Shown here: positions 1-8,300 of the stretch, piece by piece
How positions within the stretch are numbered: position 1 is the stretch's first letter
Layout: each line of letters starts with the position of its first letter
Assembly (NCBI GenBank): GCA_017454945.1
Contig: JAFTCA010000041.1
Location: 62,001 to 126,000 of the forward strand
Reading direction: 5' to 3'
Source: Bacteroidales bacterium
Lineage (GTDB): Bacteria; Bacteroidota; Bacteroidia; Bacteroidales; WCHB1-69
Length of the DNA stretch: 64,000 bases
Translations under genes and position numbers: made by a program
The notes under the pieces: generated by a model
Told to the model about the DNA's origin: nothing
Database searches by the model: none
The model's input: the letters and a program-made list of their open reading frames with translations, nothing else

Positions 1-260
1 CCGTTGACCACCAACTCGTGGGTGCTATAACCGACGGCGATTTGCGTCGTATGCTGGAAAAGAACGATCAGTACATGCATCTGAAGGCACAAGATGTGAT
101 GACCCATAATCCGCAGCATGTCTTTCCTGATACACTGGCAGTCGAAGCGCTGGATCTGATGCGTAAGAAGAGCATTACCAATCTGTTTGTGGTTTCCAAG
201 GAGGGCGAATATTTGGGCGTGGTTCATCTTCACGATATTATTAGAGAAGGCATTTATTAG
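1..260 (+). CDS. kdsD: KpsF/GutQ-type arabinose-5-phosphate isomerase, C-terminal fragment
   Basis: The frame is open from the first bases of the window and ends at TAG 258-260, so only the C-terminal part of the gene is present. The fragment carries GAITDGDLRR followed by a second CBS motif (QDVMTHNP ... ITNLFVV ... YLGVVHLHD). This is the tandem CBS region found at the end of KpsF/GutQ/KdsD isomerases, which convert ribulose-5-phosphate to arabinose-5-phosphate for KDO and lipopolysaccharide synthesis. The sugar isomerase (SIS) domain would lie upstream, outside the window. The GTG at 18 is an internal codon, not the start. Another CBS-domain protein is possible, but the ITDGDLRR signature favours KdsD. 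Confidence 0.78.
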   Translation, partial: VDHQLVGAITDGDLRRMLEKNDQYMHLKAQDVMTHNPQHVFPDTLAVEALDLMRKKSITNLFVVSKEGEYLGVVHLHDIIREGIY

Positions 261-271
261 AAAACAGACGT

Positions 272-994
272 ATGAATTTAAAGAAGCACATACCGAACAC
301 CATCACCTGCTTGAACCTGATAACCGGCTGTATATCGGTCTATTTCGCGTTCAGCGGCAATTTGGTTGTGGCGTCGTTGCTCATATTGTTGTCGGCAACT
401 TTCGATTTCTTCGACGGCTTCTCGGCGCGATTGTTGGGTGTGCATTCCGAAATAGGCATCGATATGGACTCCTTGGCGGATGTCATCTCATTTGGCTTTG
501 CGCCTGCTGCCATTCTCTTCATGTTTATGGATGAGACGATGGCGTCGTTGCCGCCTGCCGTGCGTAATGGTGTGCTGGGCGTGCTGCCGTTCTGTGCTTT
601 TATCGTGCCCGCGCTCTCGGCTGTGCGTTTGGCTCGTTTTAACCACGACGAAACGCAACGTACTGAGTTCAAGGGCTTGGCAACGCCAGCCAATGCGCTG
701 TTTCTTGGCTATTTGCATTTCTCAGCCAACCAGATAATGTTCCTGAATAACTTCTGGATTTTGTTGATACTGATGTTCAGCACCTCGCTGCTGATGCTGG
801 CACCGCTGCCGATGTTTTCCTTGAAATTCCATCACTTGCGCTTTAAGGAGAATGAAATCAGATACATTTTCCTGGCGCTATCACTTATATTGCTCATTAT
901 CTTTCGATTGGGCGCATTTCCCATCATCATCATTACATATATTATATTGTCATTCTCTAAATTCGCAATGACAAAAATCCATCCTGCAGCATGA
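272..994 (+). CDS. pssA: CDP-diacylglycerol--serine O-phosphatidyltransferase
   Basis: This 240-aa integral membrane protein belongs to the CDP-alcohol phosphatidyltransferase family. The catalytic signature D-G-x2-A-R-x8-G-x3-D-x3-D is complete at residues D48-G49, A52-R53, G62, D66 and D70. Around it are about six or seven hydrophobic segments. The short N-terminus (NLKKHIPNTITCLNLITG) is typical of the phosphatidylserine synthase branch, which condenses CDP-diacylglycerol with serine as the first step to phosphatidylethanolamine. It starts 11 nt after the kdsD stop and overlaps the next gene by ATGA, so the three genes are probably one transcript. A phosphatidylglycerophosphate synthase is the main alternative and looks less likely. 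Confidence 0.88.
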   Translation: MNLKKHIPNTITCLNLITGCISVYFAFSGNLVVASLLILLSATFDFFDGFSARLLGVHSEIGIDMDSLADVISFGFAPAAILFMFMDETMASLPPAVRNGVLGVLPFCAFIVPALSAVRLARFNHDETQRTEFKGLATPANALFLGYLHFSANQIMFLNNFWILLILMFSTSLLMLAPLPMFSLKFHHLRFKENEIRYIFLALSLILLIIFRLGAFPIIIITYIILSFSKFAMTKIHPAA

Positions 995-1578
995 GTATTC
1001 GTTCTATAGCCTTGTTTTGCGGTTCTGCTGAGGGTGCTAATCCGCTGTACGGTGAAGTGGCCGCACTGTTGGGTGCAATGTGCGCCGACAAAGGACTTAC
1101 CTTGTATTATGGTGGTGCCTGTTTAGGATTGATGAACAAAGCAGCTGATGCAGCCATGGCTCGTCATGGTAGGGTGGTGGGCATCGCTCCGTCGTTCTTC
1201 TCCAAGAATGTGGTTTTGGCGAAAGATATTTCCGAGATGATTATGGTCAACTCGATGAGCGAACGCAAGCAGATGATGGAGAAGCTGGCCGATGCTTTTG
1301 TAGTGCTGCCTGGTGCTTATGGCACGATGGATGAGTTTTTCGAGCTTATCACCGATGCGCAGTTGGGTATGCATCACAAACCCGTGGCCGTGCTCAATGT
1401 GAATGGCTACTACGATCACCTACTGGCACTTCTCGACCGCTTTGAGCAAGACGGTTTCCTGCGCCCATTCCATCACGAATTGCTTGTGGTTGCAGCCACG
1501 TTGGAAGAGTTGTTCGACAAACTGGAAAATTACCAGAACACGAACGACCATCAGTGGCTGAAACATATCAAGGAATAA
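991..1578 (+). CDS. LOG-family (lysine decarboxylase-like) nucleotide phosphoribohydrolase
   Basis: This 195-aa Rossmann-like protein belongs to the LOG/TIGR00730 family, which hydrolyses nucleoside 5'-monophosphates (cytokinin ribotides in plants) to free base and ribose phosphate. The conserved arginine sits in SMSERKQ (R92). The phosphate-binding loop reads PGAYGTMDEF (residues 107-116), where most members have PGGxGTxxE, so the second glycine is alanine here while E115 is kept. The N-terminal CGSAEGANPLY matches the usual nucleotide-binding start. The start codon overlaps the pssA stop. The physiological substrate in bacteria is not established. The old name 'lysine decarboxylase' should not be used as a function. 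Confidence 0.85.
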   Translation: MSIRSIALFCGSAEGANPLYGEVAALLGAMCADKGLTLYYGGACLGLMNKAADAAMARHGRVVGIAPSFFSKNVVLAKDISEMIMVNSMSERKQMMEKLADAFVVLPGAYGTMDEFFELITDAQLGMHHKPVAVLNVNGYYDHLLALLDRFEQDGFLRPFHHELLVVAATLEELFDKLENYQNTNDHQWLKHIKE

Positions 1579-1594
1579 TTAATGCCCACGAATT

Positions 1595-1622
1595 GTAGGT
1601 GCGTAGCGCGCTACGCACCTAC
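1595..1622. repeat. Dispersed 28-bp palindrome, copy 1
   Basis: This is a perfect 28-bp palindrome made of two 14-nt arms (left arm GTAGGTGCGTAGCG). It lies 16 nt downstream of the LOG gene stop. The same element recurs at 10471-10500, imperfectly at 21694-21720 and with one mismatch at 63374-63401. All copies sit beyond gene 3' ends, which suggests a REP-like element or a bidirectional terminator or mRNA-stabilising hairpin. No T-tract follows this copy directly. Confidence 0.85.
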
Positions 1623-1760
1623 GGACAATATTGTGATTTATTCCAATTTTTTGCTTGAATCCCAAATTTTCTCCGAAATTTCACTCCCTTTTTTTACTGT
1701 TTTTATTTTATAGAATCATAACATATTGATTTTTAGTAAAATAAAATTTTCTAAAAACTC

Positions 1761-1790
1761 TTGACAAATGATTTTCTTGTATTACTTTTG
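1761..1790 (+). promoter_or_regulatory. Promoter of the ABC transporter/GntR operon
   Basis: A -33 element TTG(ACA) at 1761 and a -7 box TACTTTTG at 1783-1790 are separated by 19 nt, matching the Bacteroidetes sigma-ABfr consensus (TTTG, about 19-21 nt, TAnnTTTG). Transcription would start inside the inverted repeat at 1791-1816. Confidence 0.75.
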
Positions 1791-1816
1791 TAGTGTATTA
1801 AAACACTAATACACTA
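1791..1816. promoter_or_regulatory. Probable operator of the YtrA-like GntR repressor
   Basis: This is a perfect inverted repeat. TAGTGTATTA (1791-1800) and TAATACACTA (1807-1816) are separated by 6 nt. It begins at the base right after the -7 box, so a bound dimer would cover the transcription start. The operon it precedes ends with a GntR-family regulator (3713-4087), and YtrA-subfamily regulators commonly repress their own ABC operon through a palindrome at the promoter. Binding by that protein is inferred. Confidence 0.7.
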
Positions 1817-1829
1817 AAACAATAAAGTT

Positions 1830-2666
1830 ATGATAAAAATAGAAAACATGGATTTCGGTTATGTCAAAAACCGGATGTTATTCCAAGACTTGAATTTGAC
1901 GATGGAGAAGGGGCATGTCTATGGCTTGTTGGGCAAAAACGGTGCCGGCAAGACCACATTGCTCAAAATTATGTCGGGACTTCGTTTCCCTCTTAATGGT
2001 ACGGTGGAAGTGATGGACAACAACGCTTGTCTGCGCAAAGCCGACATGTTGCAGAATCTCTACTTGCTTCAGGAAGAGATGTTTGTGCCTCATTTGAAAA
2101 TAAAATCCTATGTAAATGCGTATGCTCCGTTTTATCCTAATTTCAGTCGCGAGCAGTTCGAAAATTACTTGAACGAATTTGATGTGGCTGGTTTGGAGCA
2201 GCACATCGACAGGCTGTCGCAGGGACAAAAGAAGAAGGTGCTCGTTTCGTTTGCACTGGCGGCCAATACGCCCATCTTGCTGATGGACGAGCCGACCAAT
2301 GGCATGGACATCCCATCGAAGAGCGTGTTCCGTCGTCTCGTGGCGTCGGCTGCCGATGAGAACCGACTGATGGTGATTTCCACGCACCAGGTACGTGACC
2401 TGTTCAGTCTCATCGACGTTGTTTCCATCATCGACCGTGGCCAGATGATTTTGAATGCTTCGTTGGAGCAAATTACCGATAAGTTGTTGTTCGATATTGA
2501 TAATCAGCTGACCGCAGACGGTGAGGTGTTCTATACCGAAGAAACGCCGCGTGGCGTTTGTCAGGTTAAGAAAAATGTTAACCATCTGGATTCCAAACTC
2601 GATTTGGAAATCCTGTTCAACGCCTTGATGAGCAATAAAGAACCTATTATGAACCTTTTTAAATAG
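1830..2666 (+). CDS. ABC transporter ATP-binding protein (YtrB-like)
   Basis: This 278-aa ATPase has every ABC motif: Walker A GKNGAGKTT (residues 35-43), Q-loop around LLQEEMF, signature LSQGQ (129-133), Walker B ILLMDEP (149-155) and switch histidine in STHQ. The C-terminal 80 residues form the accessory region common in DrrA/YtrB-type exporters. It is the first gene of a four-gene operon with a small membrane protein, a permease and a GntR/YtrA regulator. In Gram-positives such operons respond to cell-wall-active antibiotics or export unknown compounds. The substrate here is unknown. The spacing of 7 nt to the next gene supports co-transcription. Confidence 0.88.
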   Translation: MIKIENMDFGYVKNRMLFQDLNLTMEKGHVYGLLGKNGAGKTTLLKIMSGLRFPLNGTVEVMDNNACLRKADMLQNLYLLQEEMFVPHLKIKSYVNAYAPFYPNFSREQFENYLNEFDVAGLEQHIDRLSQGQKKKVLVSFALAANTPILLMDEPTNGMDIPSKSVFRRLVASAADENRLMVISTHQVRDLFSLIDVVSIIDRGQMILNASLEQITDKLLFDIDNQLTADGEVFYTEETPRGVCQVKKNVNHLDSKLDLEILFNALMSNKEPIMNLFK

Positions 2667-2673
2667 TTGGAAT

Positions 2674-2937
2674 ATGAAAAAGAGAACGAATAAAATATTA
2701 TGGATAACGCTGATTGTCATAGCGTTGCTCGTCGTTGTGCCTTTTACGGTCACTTTTCAGGTGGCTGCCCACAGACATCCGGAGATGTATCAGCCCGCTT
2801 CAAAAGTCGCTGCAAATGTGCTATCGCAAATGGATTCCATCTTTGGAAATCAAGTTGTCAATGTTGACGAAGTTGTCGTTATGGATGGCGACGATTCGTT
2901 AGCAGTTGAGGTGATTGAAGAGACTGTAAATGAATAG
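2674..2937 (+). CDS. Small single-span membrane protein of the ABC operon
   Basis: This 87-aa protein has a basic N-terminus (MKKRTNK), one strong transmembrane helix or uncleaved signal anchor (ILWITLIVIALLVVVPFTV) and an acidic soluble tail rich in Val, Asp and Glu. I recognise no family. It sits 7 nt after the ATPase and 24 nt before the permease, so it is translated with them and may be an accessory subunit of the transporter. Codon use and spacing look normal, which argues that it is a real gene. Confidence 0.72.
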   Translation: MKKRTNKILWITLIVIALLVVVPFTVTFQVAAHRHPEMYQPASKVAANVLSQMDSIFGNQVVNVDEVVVMDGDDSLAVEVIEETVNE

Positions 2938-2961
2938 TTTAACCGATTAAATTTTAAGATT

Positions 2962-3711
2962 ATGAATTTCAATAATATAAAAAGCTTATTTAGAGCATAT
3001 TACTATGAGAATGGTCGTCGCGATCTTTTTCAAATGGCTGTGGTTGCAGGTCTGGCATTCTTGTCGTCTGTATTGGGTAATACCCATTTCCCAACGCTCT
3101 TTTGGGCGGCAATTACAATTTTCGTGGTGCAATTTTTCACTCTATTGCGTGTCAATACTGGGTCGGTGCATTACTTCACTTTGCCGGCCAGTACGGGCGA
3201 AAAGTTCCTCTTTTCAGTATTGATGGTCAATGTGGTGGGCGTATTGCATTTCTATGTTGCCATTGTGTTGGGAAGTGTGCTGGGACAGTTGTGTAACGAC
3301 TTGATGACGAATATGGCTAATCTGGGCAATGTCGCGGCATTGGACTGGCCTTCGGTAGTAGGGTATAATGATACTCGGATTACGCTCTATTTGTTAACGC
3401 TGTATGCATTTGAGTCGCTTTTCTTCTTCGGTTGCATTTATTTCCGTCGGGGAGCCGTGCACAAAACCATTTTGACGGTTGTTGTGCTCAGTTTGGCGCT
3501 CTTCATCCTGATGCTGTTGACTTTCAAAGTGAATATGTGGCTGGCATTTCCCGCAGGCACGCGCTTTGTGGATGTGAACTGGAATTTGTTTGAGATAGGA
3601 TTCTTGCCACAGAAACTTGAAATGACAACACTGGGCTGCATTGTTGACGTTGTGACAATTGTCTATTGCTATGTTCTCAGCTTCTTGCGTCTGAGAGAAA
3701 CGGAGGCCTAA
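2962..3711 (+). CDS. ABC transporter permease (YtrC/ABC-2 like membrane protein)
   Basis: This 249-aa hydrophobic protein has about six predicted membrane segments (for example MAVVAGLAFLSSVLG, VLMVNVVGVLHFYVAIVLG and TVVVLSLALFILMLLTF). It has no soluble catalytic domain. Its place between the ATPase and the GntR regulator identifies it as the membrane partner of that ATPase, in the manner of ABC-2 type exporters. The family is divergent and I assign the role mainly from topology and operon position. The stop codon lies 1 nt before the start of the regulator. Confidence 0.78.
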   Translation: MNFNNIKSLFRAYYYENGRRDLFQMAVVAGLAFLSSVLGNTHFPTLFWAAITIFVVQFFTLLRVNTGSVHYFTLPASTGEKFLFSVLMVNVVGVLHFYVAIVLGSVLGQLCNDLMTNMANLGNVAALDWPSVVGYNDTRITLYLLTLYAFESLFFFGCIYFRRGAVHKTILTVVVLSLALFILMLLTFKVNMWLAFPAGTRFVDVNWNLFEIGFLPQKLEMTTLGCIVDVVTIVYCYVLSFLRLRETEA

Positions 3712-3712
3712 G

Positions 3713-4087
3713 ATGGGAATGGATTTTAGCAGTAGCAGAGCCATTTATCTGCAGATTGTGGATTGGGTATGCGCTCAGATTGTGAGCGAGCACTGGCCCG
3801 TGGGCGAGCGAGTGTTGTCGGTGCGCGAACTGGGTGCACGCCTCGAAGTGAATCCTAATACGGTGATGCGCTCCTATGAGATGCTTCAAAACCAGCAGAT
3901 TATCGTCAATAGGCGAGGCGTGGGCTTCTTTGTGGCTGATGAGGCGGTGGAGAAGATCAAGCAGATGAAGAAAGAACAGTTTGTCAATGAAGAACTGCCG
4001 GCAATGTTTGCCAATATGGAGATGCTGGGCGTGCCGCTGTCGGAAGTGGAAGCGCTGTATGAGGAGTGGAAGAAGAAAAGGGAATGA
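3713..4087 (+). CDS. GntR-family transcriptional regulator, YtrA subfamily
   Basis: This 124-aa protein begins with a GntR winged helix-turn-helix (AIYLQIVDWVCAQI, then VRELGARLEVNPNTVMRSYE). It has only a short helical tail after residue 75 in place of a large effector domain. That compact layout defines the YtrA subfamily, whose members repress their own ABC transporter operons. It follows the permease after 1 nt with a GGAGG-like element upstream. The inverted repeat at 1791-1816, on top of the operon promoter, is its likely target. The inducing ligand is unknown. A heptanucleotide repeat island starts directly at its stop codon. Confidence 0.88.
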   Translation: MGMDFSSSRAIYLQIVDWVCAQIVSEHWPVGERVLSVRELGARLEVNPNTVMRSYEMLQNQQIIVNRRGVGFFVADEAVEKIKQMKKEQFVNEELPAMFANMEMLGVPLSEVEALYEEWKKKRE

Positions 4088-4262
4088 GAACAAAGAACAA
4101 AGAATAAAGAACAAAGAACAAATTCAGAATTCAAAAAGATATAGAGAATTATGGAATCATGGAATTATGGAAACATCTATGACTCAATAATTCTTAACTC
4201 CTTAACTTCTTAGTTTCTTAACTTTTTTCACTACTCACTATTCACTATTCACTTCTCACTTT
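4088..4262. repeat. Heptanucleotide repeat island A
   Basis: The island starts at the base after the GntR stop codon. It holds five GAACAAA-type words, an ATTCA/AATTC stretch, a GGAATTATGG triplicate, the words TTAACTCC, TTAACTTC and TTAGTTTC, and a CACTATT/CACTTCT array. The period is mostly 7 nt and in the middle 8 nt. The same words in the same order recur in islands at 31987, 42021 and 52781. I see no coding potential or promoter within it. Confidence 0.85.
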
Positions 4263-4302
4263 TATAAACTAATCTTTAGGTGCGTATTTCAAAATAATTC
4301 CC

Positions 4303-4310
4303 TACCTTTG
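4303..4310 (+). promoter_or_regulatory. -7 promoter box of the adenosyltransferase gene
   Basis: TACCTTTG matches the Bacteroidetes -7 consensus TAnnTTTG and lies 24 nt before the ATG at 4335. No clear TTTG -33 element is seen at the ideal distance. Confidence 0.6.
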
Positions 4311-4334
4311 CTTTCGATTTAAAACGAAAGGATT

Positions 4335-4892
4335 ATGGCAATATACACACGCACGGGTGACGGTGGCACCACTTCGATTGTGGGTGGTCGCAGAGTGCCC
4401 AAGAATGATTTGCGTTTGGAGGTTTATGGCACCCTCGACGAACTGAACGCCTTCGTCGGCTTGACCATTGCAGCAATGAAAGAGGCTGGCGTCAGTGCCG
4501 ATGGCGAGCTACAGAGAATACAGTCGCAATTGTTTTCCGCCGGCGGACTGGTATCAACCGACGTGGAATTGTGGCCCAAGTACTGGAATGTGGAGGAGGT
4601 GAAAGCCAATGTGACTTTCTTGGAACAGGCAATAGATCATTATACTGCTCAGCTAGAGCCACAACGCACATTCCTGTTGCCTGGCGGCTCGCAGGTGATT
4701 TCGTTGCTGCATGTCTGTCGCACAATCTGTCGCCGAGCCGAGCGCCATCTTTGCACTTTGCAGCAGTCCCAACCCGACTTTTCGGAGGTTGCTCAGTATC
4801 TCAATCGCCTTTCAGATTTCTTCTATATTTTGGCCAGATATTGTCACAAAATTCAGGGTGTCTCTGAAATTGATTGGAAATCAGTGAAATAA
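4335..4892 (+). CDS. Cob(I)yrinic acid a,c-diamide adenosyltransferase, PduO type
   Basis: This 185-aa protein belongs to the PduO/EutT-type ATP:cob(I)alamin adenosyltransferases, which transfer the adenosyl group of ATP to cob(I)alamin to form coenzyme B12. The N-terminal ATP-binding motif TRTGDGGTT (residues 5-13) is intact. So are the DELNAFVGL helix and the C-terminal RxxCRRAER region with LNRLSDFFYILAR. The gene stands alone between repeat island A and the DUF2795 gene with its own -7 box. I see no cobalamin riboswitch upstream. The organism therefore probably uses adenosylcobalamin, for example for methylmalonyl-CoA mutase in propionate formation. Confidence 0.93.
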   Translation: MAIYTRTGDGGTTSIVGGRRVPKNDLRLEVYGTLDELNAFVGLTIAAMKEAGVSADGELQRIQSQLFSAGGLVSTDVELWPKYWNVEEVKANVTFLEQAIDHYTAQLEPQRTFLLPGGSQVISLLHVCRTICRRAERHLCTLQQSQPDFSEVAQYLNRLSDFFYILARYCHKIQGVSEIDWKSVK

Positions 4893-4929
4893 AATTTTTA
4901 TAAAACGATACTATCAACGAAAAATATAG

Positions 4930-4937
4930 TATTTTTG
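4930..4937 (+). promoter_or_regulatory. -7 promoter box of the DUF2795 gene
   Basis: TATTTTTG fits the TAnnTTTG consensus and lies 40 nt upstream of the ATG at 4978. No convincing -33 element was found. Confidence 0.55.
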
Positions 4938-4977
4938 CAGCCCTTTAAATAAGACGAAAGATTAAAAATTTGTTGTT

Positions 4978-5199
4978 ATGTATTGGACCTTAGAATTAGC
5001 CTCGAAATTGGAAGATGCACCCTGGCCGGCAACCAAAGAAGAGTTGATTGACTACGCAGTGCGTTCAGGTGCGCCTTTGGAAGTAATTGAAAATCTGCGA
5101 GAAATCGAAGATGAAGGCGAGATTTATGAACATATCGAAGACATCTGGCCCGATTACCCCACCAAAGACGACTTCTTTTTCAACGAAGACGAGTACTAA
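4978..5199 (+). CDS. DUF2795 family small acidic protein
   Basis: This 73-aa acidic protein begins MYWTLELASKLEDAPWPATK and continues with the helix pair IDYAVRSGAPLEVIENLREI. That fits the DUF2795 family, short conserved proteins common in Bacteroidetes whose function is unknown. The tail is very acidic and ends in FFFNEDEY. It has its own -7 box and is followed 22 nt later by a strong rho-independent terminator, so it is a monocistronic unit. The isolated, strongly terminated unit suggests abundant expression, but I can assign no activity. Confidence 0.82.
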   Translation: MYWTLELASKLEDAPWPATKEELIDYAVRSGAPLEVIENLREIEDEGEIYEHIEDIWPDYPTKDDFFFNEDEY

Positions 5200-5221
5200 G
5201 CGACTTGTGCTTTTGTAGATT

Positions 5222-5250
5222 AAGGCGGCTTATTAAGTCCGCCTTTTTTT
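5222..5250 (+). terminator. Rho-independent terminator after the DUF2795 gene
   Basis: AAGGCGG (5222-5228) pairs with CCGCCTT (5239-5245), the loop can form further CTT/AAG pairs, and a run of T residues follows. The terminal TTTG (5248-5251) may double as the -33 element of the next gene. Confidence 0.88.
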
Positions 5251-5281
5251 GTATTTAATTATCTCACTTTTTTTATCTTTG
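5248..5281 (+). promoter_or_regulatory. Promoter of the large FISUMP gene
   Basis: TTTG at 5248-5251 and TATCTTTG at 5274-5281 are separated by 22 nt, close to the Bacteroidetes consensus. The start codon is at 5332. Confidence 0.6.
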
Positions 5282-5331
5282 CACATCATTTTGAGAGACA
5301 TTATTGAATTTTTTTTACTAAAAAATCAAAT

Positions 5332-8300
5332 ATGAAAAAACTATCAACACTATTTTTGTTTTTGTCCTTCGTTTTATGTTTGCAGGCTCAGAATATTACT
5401 CTAACTTTCTCTGGTAAAAGTAGTTCGGATCAATGGGTGAAACTTGACAAGGTGGTTATAGAGAACCTCTCGCAGAACTGGCAAGAGGTGATCGTCTATC
5501 CCGACACAGTGCTTCAACTGGGCTCAACTGGCGTGCGTGATTATCTTCAACAGGATGCTTTGCTGCTGTTGCAGAATGTTCCTAATCCGTTCGAGGGAGC
5601 GACTGATGTGACGCTCTGCCTGGCCGACGATGAGAACGTGCAGATGGATGTGTACGATATGAATGGTAAGCGCGTGACAAGTTGTCGGCAGCAGCTGACG
5701 CAAGGCAAACATCTGTTTCGTGTTCAACTGTCGCAACCGCAAACTTATATGCTGTCGGTAAAGACGTCGAATCGTTATGCGGCCATCAAGATGATTAATC
5801 TCCGTTCGGGTGGGGCCAACGACATTACTTATGTAGGTAGCGGCGAATTTTCTCACATGTTGCGGGCCACGAAAGGGGAGAGCGGTAATCCGTTCAATTT
5901 AAATGACACCCTTTCGTATGAGGGTTATGCAACGCTGGATGGTAAAGAGGTGGTGAGTGAAAAGATCGTCAAGGCTCAGAACACGTCAGAGAGCTTCGTT
6001 TTGTTGTTTGTTGTTGATGCCCAGATTACTACAGGTGCGGTGACAGACATTACTTATACATCGGCCAAGGCGTCTGGCAACCTGATTTCCACAGCAGGTA
6101 TGGATATTGTGCGTATGGGTGTTTGTTATGCCGAGGGGACCACTCCCACGGTGACCGACTCGCTCATGATGACAACGCCTGCTTTGGGTGAATTCACACT
6201 CCCGCTGAACGGTCTTTCTGCTGGCACTACCTACCATGTGCGTGCCTTTGTTACTACGGAGACGGGAACGTCTTATGGCGAAACCAAGACTTTTACTACA
6301 AGGTCGTATCAACTGCCCTCGCTGACCACACGCGAAATATCAAATATCGGTTACGAGACAGCCGAATCAGGTGGTATGGTGGTGAGCGGCGGCGGCACGG
6401 TGGTCACTGCCCGCGGTGTATGCTGGTCCACCGAACCGGCCCCCACCATTGAGAATCGTCATACGCTGGACGGCTCGGGTTTGGGCACTTTTACATCTCA
6501 GATAGATTCTTTGGCCGAGAATACGCAGTATTATGTCAGAGCCTATGCTGTGAATGCTGTTGGCGTTGGATATGGTAATGAATTGATTTTTAAAACTATG
6601 GAAATGTCAGTGCCAGTAATTCAAACGGCACCAGCGAGCGGCGTATCAACCACAACGGCATTATGTGGTGGCAAATTGGTTAGCGACGGCGGCTCTAAAG
6701 TGTCAGAGATGGGCATCTGCTGGTCAACGGAGGAACTACCCGAAATGAGCGGAATGCATGCCGTGGCGGAGAGCACGTCTGCTGATTTTACACTTTCAAT
6801 GACTGACTTGCAGCCTACCACAACTTATTATGTCAGAGCTTATGCCGTCAATGTGAAAGGTGTGGCTTATGGCGAGCAGGTTTCTTTCACAACAAGTGCT
6901 ATGCCGTTTGCAACCGTACAAACATCCGAAGTGAGCAATATAGCAAGCAACAGCGCCGTATGTGGCGGTGAGGTGCTTTCGGATGCTGGTGTGGCTGTCA
7001 CGGCTCGCGGCGTATGCTGGAGCACGTCAGAAATGCCTACTCTGTCGGACAAGTTCACCGTTGACGGAGCTGGCTTGGGACAATTTGTCTCCACGCTGAC
7101 AGACTTGACACCCCTAACCACCTATTATGTACGTGCCTACGCCACCAATGCTACGGGCACATCTTATGGGCAACAGCAGAGCTTTACATCGCAAATACCT
7201 TTGGCACAGGTGACAACAGGAGAGGTGACGGATATCACCAAGGTCAGTGCAGTGGGTAGTGGCATAGTTGTTTGTGAAAACAGAGTAACTGCCTATGGCC
7301 TCTGCTGGAACACTCAGCCTAATCCTACGTTGGATAATTTTTACACTGATGAAGGACCTGGGGCAGGACCGTTCACTTCTCTGATGACAGGCTTGACCAT
7401 GGGCAATACCTACTATGTGCGTGCCTATGCCACCAATGCGGGAGGTACGGCCTATGGTAATGAGCAGGTCTTCACGATACCTGTTTGCAATGACCCCGTG
7501 GTAATCACGAAAGAAGTGACGGATATTGATTTCAATCAAGCAAAATGCGGGGGAACCCTTGTGGATGCCGGCACAAAACCCATTATGTTTGTGGGTACGT
7601 GCTATTCCGCTCATGGAGAACCGGTTGTTGGCGATACGTTGACCAAGGTTGTGACACACCCGGACAATAGTACTTGGATTTCCAAGCTGACAGAATTACA
7701 GCCAGGCACTACTTATTATGTCCGTGCATGGGCACAGTCGGCGTGTGGCTATGGCTATGGTCCCACAATCACCTTCACTACGCCTGTGGCAACCGTGCCT
7801 GTAGTGAATACCTACGAGTTGACTAACATCACAACATCTTCAGTATCGGCTCATGGTGAAGTGCTCTCTGATGGCGGCAAGTCGTTGCTGAAGCGTGGCT
7901 TCTGCTGGAATGATACGGGAAATCCATCTTATGGCTCTCCCTCGTCAACCTGTAAAGAACAATATCCGCATGTGAGTGCGTTTCATGACAATATCACGGT
8001 TTTAGAGGCCAGTCATACCTATTATATTCGTGCTTTTGCCGTTAATGAATTGGGTGCAGGCTATGGAGAACAATTGCAATTCACCACGCTTGCTAACGAA
8101 CGCCCCGCGGTGAAGACAGAGGAGGTGCTTGGCGTTTCCGCTCGAACGGCATCGTGTGCTGGTACTGTGACTTACGATGGTGGGTTGGCGGTGTCGGAAC
8201 GCGGAATTTGTTATGCCACTACCTCCAATCCTGATATCTATAGTAAACATGTGATGTGTGGTGCGGGAACAGGCACTTTTTCTGCTACACTCGAGAATCT

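Noticed and set aside
1878-2753. 291-codon open frame antisense to the ABC ATPase
   Set aside because: It has a His/Gln/Arg-rich composition typical of antisense to a coding gene, while the plus-strand ATPase is certain.
4263-4334. Cobalamin riboswitch before the adenosyltransferase gene
   Set aside because: The gap after island A is only about 70 nt and has no B12-box.
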